This document shows positions 1 to 6,898 of a stretch of 26,562 nt of DNA, piece after piece. The stretch is taken from NCBI GenBank assembly GCA_035698665.1, contig DASSBN010000039.1:1-26562 (forward strand), written 5' to 3'. How positions within the stretch are numbered: the stretch's first letter is position 1; the number at the start of each line of letters is the position of its first letter. Under the pieces are notes generated by a model. The model was given only the letters and a program-made list of their open reading frames with translations. It was not told the origin of the DNA and did no database searches. The position numbers were made by a program, and so were the translations under genes. The stretch is from DATEOR01 sp035698665 (GTDB taxonomy: Bacteria; Actinomycetota; Thermoleophilia; Gaiellales; Gaiellaceae).

Positions 1-2
1 AG

Positions 3-1067
3 ACGCGCGCCAGGCTCGCGTCGGTCGTCCCTCCGGAGGCCTCCGTCGTCAACCCCGTCGACCTGCTCGGGTCCGCCACAGCCGAGATCTACGCAGACGC
101 GCTACCGGCGGTCGTCGAGGACGAAGGAGTCGACGCGGTCATCGTCCTCTTCGTCCCGGCCGCAGAAGTCTCCGCGACCGACGTCGCCGCCGCGATCGAG
201 AAGGTCAGGAGCGAAGCCGACAAGCCGGTCGTGCCCGTCGTCCTGGCCGCCGAGACGCCGAAGGGCTCGTTCCCGTACCCGGAGTCAGCCGCCCGGGCGC
301 TGGGCCGAGCGGTCGAGCGCGCCGAGTGGCTGCGGCGGCCGGCGGGGACGGTTCCCGACGTCTCCGGGATCGACCGCGCCGCGGGCGAGGCGGTGGTGGC
401 CCGCGCGCTCGCCGGGTCCGAGGATCTCTGGCTCGAGGCGCCCGACGTGCGCGAGCTCCTCGAAGCGTACGGCATCCCCATCGTCCCCGAGCGGGTCGCG
501 GACGGTCCGAACCAGGCAGCGGAAGCCGCACGCGAGCTTGGCCTGCCCGCGGTGGTGAAAACCGCCGCCGCCGGGGCGCACAAGACGGAAACGGGCGGCA
601 TCGCACTCGACCTGGAGGACGAGACGGCGGTCGCCGAGGCCGCGCGCCGGATCGGCGGGCCGGTGCTCGTTCAGCCGATGATCACCGGTGGCGCCGAGCT
701 CCTGGCCGGCGTGGTGCAGGATCCGGTCTTCGGCCCGCTCGTCGCCTTCGGCCCGGGAGGGATCTTCGCCGAGCTCATCGGGGACGCCGGGTTCCGCATC
801 GCGCCTCTCACCGACGTCGACGCCGAGGAACTCGTCACGGCGGGCAAGGCGGGAAGGCTCGTCGGCGGATTCAGAGGCAGGCCGGCTGCCGACCCCGCCG
901 CCCTGACCGACCTGCTGCACCGGCTCTCACGCCTGGGAGCGGACCTCCCGCAGGTCGCAGAGCTCGACCTGAACCCGGTGATCGGCCTGCCCGCCCGCTG
1001 CGTCGCGGTCGACGCCCGCATCCGAGTCGCCCACCCGGGCCAGGCGCAGCGCCTGAAGACCTGGTGA
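3..1067 (+). CDS. Acyl-CoA synthetase (ADP-forming)/acetate-CoA ligase family, 3' part
   Basis: The gene is cut by the left edge; its frame is open from base 3 and ends in TGA at 1065-1067, giving about 354 visible residues. The first residues (VVNPVDLLGSA) match the end of the CoA-ligase (alpha) part of ADP-forming acyl-CoA synthetases. The rest is an ATP-grasp (beta) domain, with 'VVKTAAAGAHKTETGGI' near visible residues 182-198 and 'AELDLNPVIGL' near the C-terminus. Family members interconvert acyl-CoA, ADP and phosphate with the free acid, CoA and ATP; they are cytosolic. Alpha and beta parts share one chain here. No GNAT acetyltransferase domain follows the ATP-grasp domain, but one could lie upstream outside the window, as in Pat-type protein acetyltransferases. 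A Usp gene follows 96 bases later on the same strand. The acyl substrate cannot be told from sequence. Confidence 0.88.
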   Translation, partial: TRARLASVVPPEASVVNPVDLLGSATAEIYADALPAVVEDEGVDAVIVLFVPAAEVSATDVAAAIEKVRSEADKPVVPVVLAAETPKGSFPYPESAARALGRAVERAEWLRRPAGTVPDVSGIDRAAGEAVVARALAGSEDLWLEAPDVRELLEAYGIPIVPERVADGPNQAAEAARELGLPAVVKTAAAGAHKTETGGIALDLEDETAVAEAARRIGGPVLVQPMITGGAELLAGVVQDPVFGPLVAFGPGGIFAELIGDAGFRIAPLTDVDAEELVTAGKAGRLVGGFRGRPAADPAALTDLLHRLSRLGADLPQVAELDLNPVIGLPARCVAVDARIRVAHPGQAQRLKTW

Positions 1068-1163
1068 AGCGCGCGGCTTGGCCGCAACCGGATCCGAGCC
1101 TTCCACGATGCCGCGGCCGGACCCCGCGGCGAGCATGGCTTCGAGCAAGAGACGGGAGGAGCC

Positions 1164-1933
1164 ATGTTCAACCGAATTCTTTGCGGCGTCGACGAGACGC
1201 CCGAAGCGATCGAAGCGGTTCGACAGGCGAGGCGACTCGCCCAACCCGACAGCGAGCTCGTGCTCGTCGGCGTCCTCGACCTCGCAGCAGCCTTCCACGC
1301 GGGATGGGCCGCCACGGCCGTCCTCGAAGACATGCGAGACGCCGAGGTCGAGGCGCTCGCGGCTGCGCGCGGAGTCGACGGGGAGCTCACGGAGACGCGT
1401 CTCGTCCGGGGTGTGCCCTGGAGCTCGATCGCCGATACGGCGCGCGAGGAGGACATCGACCTGGTCGCGGTCGGTTCGCACAACCATAGGCGCTCCACGG
1501 GGATCGTCGGCGGAAGCGTGACCACGTACACCCTCCATGAAGCGCCGTGCTCGTCCTGATCGCGCGCCCAAGCGACGATCCGGAGAGCTTCCCCCGCTCC
1601 ATCGTCGTGGGGTTCGACGGCTCGGAAGACGCTCTCGAGGCGCTCGCCGTCGCGAGGCGGCTCGACGAAGAGACAAACGCGAGCCTGCGCGCCGTCGCGG
1701 CGGTCGGCGGGCACAAGCTTCCCCTCGACCCGGTCCGCGAGCACGCGCCCGAGGTGGCACTCGATCACCGACCGCCCGTCGAAGCGCTCGTGGCAGAAGG
1801 TGAGGGCGCCGACCTCGTCGTCCTCGGAAGCCGTGTCCTACACGGCCTTGCCGCGGTCGGGAGCGTGAGCGAGCGAGTCGCGCACCAGGCGAAGTCCTCG
1901 GTGCTCGTCGTCCGAAGCCGGCCGCTTCCGTAG
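1164..1933 (+). pseudogene. Tandem universal stress protein (two UspA domains) split by a frameshift
   Basis: Two frames together make one ordinary two-domain Usp. The first (1164-1559, ATG after GGGAGGAG) encodes domain 1 up to 'TLHEAPCSS' and hits TGA. The second frame (from GTG 1547 to TAG 1933) begins exactly with the missing last strand, 'LVLIARP', then a full domain 2 ('SIVVGFDGSEDA' to 'SSVLVVRSRP'). Usp domains normally end in a strand like 'CPVLVVR', so domain 1 alone is incomplete. A single missing base near 1549-1555 would restore an open frame of about 256 residues. Both ATP-loop motifs (G-2X-G-9X-G[S/T]) are degenerate: GSHN...GGS in domain 1 and GSRV...VGS in domain 2. Alternatives are a sequencing indel, a true pseudogene, a -1 recoding event, or two coupled polypeptides sharing a 13-base overlap. 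Confidence 0.8.
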
Positions 1934-2015
1934 TTCTCCGTAAGGGGGATAGGCGCCCGCACGGATGCTCGGCGCGAGACGTGAAGCGACCATTGCGTCG
2001 AAGAAAGGAGCAGTG

Positions 2016-2330
2016 ATGCAGCGCATTGCCGTCATCGCAAAGCTCAAGCCGGAGACGGAGAAGAAGGCAGCCGAGCTCATCGAGACGGGCCCTCCGTTCG
2101 ATCCCGACCGGCTCGGGTTCGACCGCCACACGGTGTATCTGTCCGGCAACCAGGTCGTTTTCGTGTTCGAAGGCGGCCGGCTCGACCATCTCCTTCACGG
2201 GGTCGTTCGAGACCCGGACAACATTCGAGCGTTCGGAGCCTGGGAGCCCATCATCGAGGGATTCCCGATCGTGGCGCACGAGGCGTATAGCTGGCAGCGA
2301 GACTCCAACGGCGGAGGGTGGGGCGAGTAG
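2016..2330 (+). CDS. Small conserved protein of unknown function (104 aa)
   Basis: ATG 2016 is chosen because AAGAAAGGAG (2001-2010) sits 5 bases upstream; a longer frame from 1965 would put this ribosome site inside the gene. The product starts 'MQRIAVIAKLKPETEKKA', a beta strand followed by a charged helix, and ends with a strand/helix pattern ('AFGAWEPIIEGFPIVAHEAY'). This resembles small alpha/beta dimeric-barrel proteins (the Dabb/monooxygenase-like fold), but I do not recognise the family with certainty. It has no signal peptide, membrane segment or cysteine. It lies between the tandem Usp gene and a FAD oxidoreductase whose GTG start follows its stop by one base, so the two are very probably co-transcribed and may act together. 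Confidence 0.75.
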   Translation: MQRIAVIAKLKPETEKKAAELIETGPPFDPDRLGFDRHTVYLSGNQVVFVFEGGRLDHLLHGVVRDPDNIRAFGAWEPIIEGFPIVAHEAYSWQRDSNGGGWGE

Positions 2331-2331
2331 C

Positions 2332-3489
2332 GTGGGGTCGATCGAGGACCGGCATCGAGTGCTCGTCGCCGGCGGAGGCGTCGCTGCCCTCGAGGCGATG
2401 GTCGCCGTGCGCGCGCTTGCGGAGGACCGCGTCGACGTGGAGCTCCTCTCGCCCGACCAGGACTTCTACTACCGGCCTCTCGCCGTCGCCGAGCCGTTCG
2501 GAAGGGGCGGCGCTCTCCGCTTCGACCTGCGCGCACTCGCAACCGGATGCGGCGCGCGGCACCGACTCGGCGCGCTCACGTCGGTCGACGCGGCGAAGCA
2601 CCGAGCGAGGACGAGCCACGGCGAGTCGCTCTCGTACGACTCGCTCCTCCTCGCGACGGGCGCTCGCCGGCAGATCGCCCTCCCGGGCGCTCTGACGTAC
2701 CGGGGGAGCGAGGATACGCCGGCCTTCTCGCGGGTCCTCGCCGAGGCCGCAAGCGGTGAGATTCGGACCCTCGCCTTCGTCGTCCCGACCGGCGTCACGT
2801 GGCCGCTGCCGCTCTACGAGCTCGCGCTGCAGACGGCCTCGAGCCTCGCGGAACGAGGAGCGGACGCGAAGATCACGTTCTTCACGCCGGAGGAGAGACC
2901 GCTAGCGATCTTTGGCCACGCAGGCTCCGAGGTCGTCGAAGAGCTCCTCGCGGACCGCGGGATCGAGCTCAGGACGCGAGTCCATCCCGAGCGCTTCGAG
3001 GACGGGCTCCTCCAGCTCGTGCCGGGCGCCCCGCTCGCCGTGGAGCGCGTGATCGCGCTCCCGCGCCTCGTCGGCGTGGCCGTCGCCGGCGTGCCTCACG
3101 ACAGCTCGGGCTTCGTGCACACCGACGCCTTCGGACGCATCGCGACGCTCGAGGACGTCTACGCAGCCGGAGATGGCTCGAGCTTCCCGATCAAGCAGGG
3201 AGGCCTGGCCTCTCAGCAGGCCGACGCAGCTGCCTCCGCAATCGCCGAGCAAGCCGGAGCTTCGGTCACGCCGACTGCCTTCGACCCCGTGTTGCGCGGG
3301 GTGCTGCTCACGGGCTCACACCCGGAATACCTGCGCGCGGAGCTGGGCGGCGGCCACATGTACGCGTCAGTCGCCACGGACGCGCCGCTCTGGTGGCCTC
3401 CGGCGAAGATCGCGGCCCGCTACCTGGCGCCGTATCTCGCTGAGCACGCCGACCTCGCGTTCGGCGTCTTCGGCCGGCGCGCTTCCTAG
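2332..3489 (+). CDS. FAD-dependent pyridine nucleotide oxidoreductase (SQR/NDH-2-like fold)
   Basis: The 385-residue product has an N-terminal FAD-binding Rossmann motif (VLVAGGGVAALE, residues 10-21), an 'LLLATGARR' motif, and a C-terminal FAD motif 'VYAAGDGSSFPIKQGG' (Asp281). These mark the Pyr_redox_2 superfamily. 'SPDQDFYYRPL' after the second strand resembles sulfide:quinone and NDH-2-type enzymes. The whole protein has only one cysteine, in 'ATGCGAR', so it lacks the redox cysteine pairs of disulfide reductases and classical sulfide:quinone reductases. A flavin-only electron transfer role fits better, but substrate and acceptor are unknown. GTG 2332 is the first start after the preceding stop; a GGAGGG at 2313-2318 is somewhat far upstream. 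Its TAG stop shares CTAG (3486-3489) with the stop of the convergent response regulator. Confidence 0.85.
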   Translation: MGSIEDRHRVLVAGGGVAALEAMVAVRALAEDRVDVELLSPDQDFYYRPLAVAEPFGRGGALRFDLRALATGCGARHRLGALTSVDAAKHRARTSHGESLSYDSLLLATGARRQIALPGALTYRGSEDTPAFSRVLAEAASGEIRTLAFVVPTGVTWPLPLYELALQTASSLAERGADAKITFFTPEERPLAIFGHAGSEVVEELLADRGIELRTRVHPERFEDGLLQLVPGAPLAVERVIALPRLVGVAVAGVPHDSSGFVHTDAFGRIATLEDVYAAGDGSSFPIKQGGLASQQADAAASAIAEQAGASVTPTAFDPVLRGVLLTGSHPEYLRAELGGGHMYASVATDAPLWWPPAKIAARYLAPYLAEHADLAFGVFGRRAS

Positions 3490-4130
3490 GGCTCCTGCTC
3501 GAGAAGACCCTGCGCGAGAGCGTAGCGGACGAGCTCCGCCCGGGTCTCGAGTCGCAGCTTCTGCATGATGTGCGCGCGGTGGGTCTCGGCCGTTCGGACC
3601 GAGATGTAGAGCATCTGCGCGATCTCCTGGTTGGTATGGCCGAGGGCGAGCAGGCGAAGCACCTCGCGCTCTCGATCCGAGAGGGGGTCGTGGTCCGCCG
3701 CATCCGCCGCCGCGGCGTCGGCGGCCGCCATCCGTGCTCCCAGCGCGGGATGGACATAGCTCCCTCCGCGCGCCACCTCACGGACGGCCGTCACGAGCTC
3801 CGTGTCGGCGGCCTCTTTGAGCACATAGCCGTGGGCCCCCGCGGCGAAGGCCTCGCGCACGTAGCGCGGGTCGTCCTGCATCGAGAGCACGAGGACGCGC
3901 GCCTCCGGCTGCTCGTGCAGGAGCTCCGGCGTCACCTCGATGCCGCTCTTGCCGCCGAGGACGACGTCCATGAGCACGACGTCCGGCTTCACGCTGCGCG
4001 CCTCGAAGATCGCCTCGCGCGCGTCGCCGGCCTCGCCGACGGTCTCGATGTCGTCCTGTGCGTCGAGCAGCAGGCGCAGCCCGGCCCGCACGACGGCGTG
4101 GTCGTCGACGATCAGGACCCGGATGCTCAC
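3486..4130 (-). CDS. Two-component response regulator, NarL/FixJ family
   Basis: The 214-residue protein has a receiver domain (residues 3-120) with acidic pocket Asp9-Asp10, phosphoacceptor Asp55 ('VLMDVVLGG'), switch Ser83 and Lys105 ('GYVLKEA'). A LuxR-type helix-turn-helix follows at about 146-210 ('LSDREREVLRLLALGHTNQEI', then 'ISVRTAETHRAHIMQKL'). It should be phosphorylated by the kinase encoded just upstream: the kinase stop and this ATG overlap in ATGA (4127-4130), indicating translational coupling. The recognition helix (RTAETHRAHI) is the common NarL/LiaR-like type and differs from mycobacterial DosR, although the partner kinase is DosS-like. The binding site is therefore not expected to be a DosR box. 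Targets are unknown; the flanking Usp genes are natural candidates. Confidence 0.95.
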   Translation of the reverse strand: MSIRVLIVDDHAVVRAGLRLLLDAQDDIETVGEAGDAREAIFEARSVKPDVVLMDVVLGGKSGIEVTPELLHEQPEARVLVLSMQDDPRYVREAFAAGAHGYVLKEAADTELVTAVREVARGGSYVHPALGARMAAADAAAADAADHDPLSDREREVLRLLALGHTNQEIAQMLYISVRTAETHRAHIMQKLRLETRAELVRYALAQGLLEQEP

Positions 4131-5752
4131 CTGACCGGAACCTCGATGACCAGGGTCGTTCCCTTCCCTGGAGCCGCCTCGATCGTCATCGAGCCGTCGA
4201 GGAGGGCGACCCGCTCGCGCATGCCGATGAGACCGATGCCGCCGTCGATGGACTGATCGGGGTCGAAGCCGCGCCCGTCGTCCTCGATGACGGCGCCCAC
4301 CGCGCCCGCCTTCTGGGTGATGACGATGCTCACCCGGCCGGCCTCCGCGTGCTTGACGATGTTCGTGAGCGCCTCCTGCACGATGCGGTAGAGAACGGTC
4401 TCGACCTCCTCGGGAAGCCGATCATCCTGAAGTCGCGACTCGAGCTCAACCTTCAGTCCGGTCTGCTCGGCGAACCCTGCGGTGAGGCGCTCGAGGGCCG
4501 CCTCGAGCCCGAAGTCGTCCAGCGCCGCGGGCCGGAGCTCCACGGCGAGTCGCCGAACGTCCTGGAGCGTGGCGACCACACGCTCGCGGAGGGCGGCCAC
4601 TCCCTCCCCGAGCGCGGCCATGTCGTCGAGGTCCTCGAGGCTCTTCAGGCCGAGGAGAATCGATGTCAGAGCCTGCCCGGTCTCGTCGTGGAGCTCGCGC
4701 GCCAGACGGCGGCGCTCGTCCTCCTGCGCCCTGACGACCCGGCGAAGAGCGTCTCGCTGGATTCGCCTCGCCTGGTCGACCGCCACGGCTGCCCGCGCAG
4801 CGAACGTCTCCGCGAGCCGGAGGTCCTCGGTCGAGAAGCGCCGGTCGGGAACGAGCTTGTCGCCGGCAACGATCAAGCCGATGGGGTCGTTGCGAACCTG
4901 CATCGGGGCGTAGAGCGCGGCCAGCATCTCGAGCGCTCGCGTCAGCTCGAGATCGGACTCCGGGTCGTCGATCACCGAGTCGACCCGCTCGCTTCGTCCG
5001 CGCTCGAGTACGCGGCCCACCTTCGTCCCGGCAAGCGGCACGGTCGCGCCCGGCACCGATTCGAACACGTCTCCGGCTGCGACGTCGACACGCAGCTGGC
5101 CCTCACTCTCGAGGAGGATGAGCACGAAGCGCGCGTGGAGGATCTCACGAAGCCTGCGCGCGACCAGATCGAGCATCCGTGAGAGGTCGAGCTCCGTCGC
5201 AAGCGCGTTTCCCACCTCGATCAGGGACTCGAGCTGCTCGGACCACCGCTTGGCCGACTCGAAGAGGCGCGCGTTCTCGATCGCCACCGCCGCCTGGGCA
5301 GCCAGGAGCGTGACGAGCTCCTGGTCTTCCGTCGTGAAGTCGCCGCCGCCCTCTTTCTCGGTCAGGTAGAGGTTCCCGTAGGACACTCCGCGGAGCAGTA
5401 TCGGGACGCCGAGGAACGTCCGCATCGGCGGGTGGTTCGGCGGGAAACCGACGGAACGAGGGTCGTCCGCGATGTCGTGGAGGCGCAGAGGTTGGGCGTC
5501 GCGGATGAGGACCCCGAGGATGCCCCGGCCCCGCGGGAGGTCGCCGATGGCTGCGAATGTCTCGGCGTCGAGCCCTGTCGTCACGAATCGCTCGAGCTCG
5601 GTCCTGTGCGGGTCGATGACGCCGAGCGCGGCGTAGCGCGCCCCCGTGAGCTCGCGAGCGGTGTCGGTCAGATTCTGCAGGAGCGCGTCGAGCGAGAGCT
5701 CCGACGTGAGCGCGATCCCCGCGTCCAAAAGGCTGCGGATGCGATCGGTCAC
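4127..5752 (-). CDS. GAF-GAF sensor histidine kinase, DevS/DosS-like
   Basis: From GTG 5752 the product is 541 residues: GAF domain 1 (about 17-163), GAF domain 2 (about 185-327), a HisKA_3 dimerisation domain with phospho-accepting His355 in 'RRLARELHDETGQ', and a HATPase_c domain (about 452-541; N box 459-469, 'DDGRGFD' 491-497, 'GGIGLIGMRERV' 504-515). There are no membrane segments, so it is a cytosolic sensor. GAF1 carries 'GFPPNHPPMRTFLGVP', closely resembling the heme-ligand region of mycobacterial DosS. His107 here lies 248 residues before the phospho-His; His149 and His395 of DosS are 246 apart. Heme binding is therefore plausible but unproven. The frame extends upstream to 6031, but that part lies antisense to a Usp gene and looks non-coding. 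A TAGGGT -10-like element 7 bases before GTG 5752 suggests a leaderless message. Confidence 0.92.
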   Translation of the reverse strand: MTDRIRSLLDAGIALTSELSLDALLQNLTDTARELTGARYAALGVIDPHRTELERFVTTGLDAETFAAIGDLPRGRGILGVLIRDAQPLRLHDIADDPRSVGFPPNHPPMRTFLGVPILLRGVSYGNLYLTEKEGGGDFTTEDQELVTLLAAQAAVAIENARLFESAKRWSEQLESLIEVGNALATELDLSRMLDLVARRLREILHARFVLILLESEGQLRVDVAAGDVFESVPGATVPLAGTKVGRVLERGRSERVDSVIDDPESDLELTRALEMLAALYAPMQVRNDPIGLIVAGDKLVPDRRFSTEDLRLAETFAARAAVAVDQARRIQRDALRRVVRAQEDERRRLARELHDETGQALTSILLGLKSLEDLDDMAALGEGVAALRERVVATLQDVRRLAVELRPAALDDFGLEAALERLTAGFAEQTGLKVELESRLQDDRLPEEVETVLYRIVQEALTNIVKHAEAGRVSIVITQKAGAVGAVIEDDGRGFDPDQSIDGGIGLIGMRERVALLDGSMTIEAAPGKGTTLVIEVPVR

Positions 5753-5759
5753 GACACGA

Positions 5760-5765
5760 ACCCTA
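5760..5765 (-). promoter_or_regulatory. Candidate -10 element of the sensor kinase gene (leaderless)
   Basis: On the minus strand this reads TAGGGT (TAnnnT) and ends 7 bases before the GTG at 5752. That is the spacing expected when transcription starts at or next to the start codon. No good -35 hexamer is visible and no Shine-Dalgarno precedes the GTG, which also fits a leaderless transcript. Confidence 0.4.
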
Positions 5766-5795
5766 TCCGTACCAACCCGCAGGCAGAAGCGGCAG

Positions 5796-5805
5796 ATCCG
5801 CGGAT
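5796..5805. promoter_or_regulatory. Palindrome in the kinase/usp divergent region, candidate operator
   Basis: ATCCGCGGAT is a perfect 10-base palindrome set in a longer imperfect one (GGCAG-ATCCGCGGAT-GCC). It is near the middle of the roughly 100-base region between the divergent kinase and Usp starts, about 30 bases behind the kinase -10 candidate and 21 before the Usp -10 candidate. NarL-type regulators bind inverted repeats, so this is a possible autoregulatory site. No experiment or second clear copy supports it. Confidence 0.3.
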
Positions 5806-5826
5806 GCCCCTCCGATTCGCCCGGCC

Positions 5827-5832
5827 TAGTGT
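5827..5832 (+). promoter_or_regulatory. Candidate -10 element for the usp gene
   Basis: TAGTGT, preceded by C, lies 20 bases before ATG 5853. The same seven bases, CTAGTGT, occur upstream of the potD-like gene (6864-6870). The hexamer fits the actinobacterial TAnnnT pattern. No convincing -35 is visible. Confidence 0.3.
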
Positions 5833-5852
5833 GACCTCGAAAGGAGGCAACG

Positions 5853-6305
5853 ATGAAGAAGATCCTGATCGCAACGGATGGTTCGCCGAGCGCGAGGGAG
5901 GCGGTGGGTGTCGGCGTCGAGCTGGCGGCCGAGCATGGCGCCGAGATCACATTCGTCCACGTGCTCCCGGCCGACGAGTTCATCGTCGCGGGCCGCCTTG
6001 GGAGTCTCCCCAAAGCGCACCGCGTCGACATGGACGAGTCGGAGCTCGTTCTGCGTGATGCGGGTGACGTCGCCGAGGACGCCGACGTCCCCTACACGCT
6101 CGAGCGCATCTCGGGAAACACGATCGACGAGATCGTCGCGGTCGCCGATTCGCTCGACGCCGAGATGATCGTCATCGGTTCACGCGGGCACGGCCCGCTC
6201 ACGGCGAAGATTCTCGGAAGCGTCTCGCAGGGCGTGCTCGCCGAGACCCGGCGGCCGGTCCTGGTGGTGCGCGGCGTCAACGACCGGGAGCCGGCGGCAG
6301 CGTAG
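5853..6305 (+). CDS. Universal stress protein, UspA family, single domain
   Basis: The 150-residue product has one complete Usp domain: 'MKKILIATDGSPSAREA' at the start, 'EITFVHVLPAD' in strand 2, and the ATP-binding loop 'GSRGHGPLTAKILGSVS' followed by 'RPVLVVRG' at the end. The loop fits G-2X-G-9X-G(S/T) exactly, so this copy should bind ATP, unlike the degenerate tandem copy at 1164-1933. Such proteins are cytosolic and accumulate under starvation, low oxygen or other stress. A strong ribosome site (GAAAGGAGG, 5839-5847) precedes ATG 5853. It is transcribed divergently from the DosS-like kinase across about 100 bases, so shared control by that two-component system is likely but inferred. 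Its stop lies 3 bases from the stop of the convergent lipoprotein gene. Confidence 0.95.
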   Translation: MKKILIATDGSPSAREAVGVGVELAAEHGAEITFVHVLPADEFIVAGRLGSLPKAHRVDMDESELVLRDAGDVAEDADVPYTLERISGNTIDEIVAVADSLDAEMIVIGSRGHGPLTAKILGSVSQGVLAETRRPVLVVRGVNDREPAAA

Positions 6306-6308
6306 GCC

Positions 6309-6830
6309 TTATGGAGCCCGTGCGAGCAACTCGTTCACGACGGCGGCGGTTGCCCCGCCGCCGTTCACTTCGAGATACGTGACCCGCGGTCCGTCGGCGA
6401 GCGCCGCCGTCAGGGTCGGGGAAGCGCGATGGCAGGCGCACGCGGCCGGATCGATGAGGTAGCCCGACCGGCCGCCGGCCTCGAAGGGCTCAGCCGTCGT
6501 GCCCACCCCGTAGAGGTCGTCGACGTGCATACGGAGGAGGTCGACGTAGCCGGCAGCAGCCTCCGGGCTCTCGAACTCGAGCGTGCGTGAGACGACCCGG
6601 TCGAGATCCTGCGATCCGCCCTGGAAGACGCGCTCGGTCCCCGAGACGAACCCTTCGACGGAGACGTCCGCGCCGAAGTCCCCGGCGAGGTCGTCGGCGG
6701 TCAGCGGCTCCGTCGTCGCCTCCATGCCCGGGAGGGCGTCCGCCGGGAGGACCGGCTCGGCTTCCTCCCGCGCGCTCGATCCGCACCCGAAGGCGGCAAG
6801 CAGAACGAGCGCGAGCAGGGCGGAGCGCAT
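6309..6830 (-). CDS. Putative lipoprotein of unknown function
   Basis: From ATG 6830 the product has 173 residues. The N-terminus (Met-Arg, then 'ALLALVLLAAFGC') is a lipoprotein signal with lipidated Cys16, followed by an acidic, Pro/Ala-rich linker. A TTG seven codons upstream (6851) would add a more basic n-region and cannot be excluded. The mature part is soluble and acidic with regular strand/helix alternation ('RTLEFESPEAAAGYVDLLRM'), and has a Cys-Ala-Cys-His cluster at about 131-134. I do not recognise the family. It probably sits on the outer face of the membrane. It is divergent from the potD-like gene, with 68 bases between starts. Confidence 0.75.
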   Translation of the reverse strand: MRSALLALVLLAAFGCGSSAREEAEPVLPADALPGMEATTEPLTADDLAGDFGADVSVEGFVSGTERVFQGGSQDLDRVVSRTLEFESPEAAAGYVDLLRMHVDDLYGVGTTAEPFEAGGRSGYLIDPAACACHRASPTLTAALADGPRVTYLEVNGGGATAAVVNELLARAP

Positions 6831-6864
6831 TCGCTTGACCCTAGATTCCAAGCCGCCTGAGCGC

Positions 6865-6870
6865 TAGTGT
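6865..6870 (+). promoter_or_regulatory. Candidate -10 element for the potD-like operon
   Basis: TAGTGT lies 28 bases before ATG 6899 and is the second copy of CTAGTGT seen before the Usp gene. It fits the TAnnnT pattern. A TTGACC at 6835-6840 is too far upstream (24 bases) to be its -35. Confidence 0.3.
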
Positions 6871-6898
6871 CGGCCATCCCTTCCAGGAGGTCGCACTG

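Noticed and set aside
1547..1559. Programmed -1 frameshift in the tandem usp
   Set aside because: There is no slippery heptamer or obvious downstream stimulatory structure. A simple indel explains the joint better, so it is listed only as an alternative.
2026..2331. Upstream extension of the FAD oxidoreductase frame
   Set aside because: It is an overlapping shadow of the 104-aa gene and is Ser/Arg-rich. The Rossmann motif begins right after GTG 2332.
5753..5852. DosR-type box upstream of the usp or kinase gene
   Set aside because: I looked for the TTSGGGACT-AGTCCC pattern and found no acceptable match. The regulator recognition helix also differs from DosR.
5753..6031. Long N-terminal extension of the sensor kinase frame
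   Set aside because: It is antisense to the intact usp gene, is low-complexity Ser/Thr/Ala/Pro-rich at its start, and matches no domain. GTG 5752 with a 7-base-upstream TAGGGT is better.
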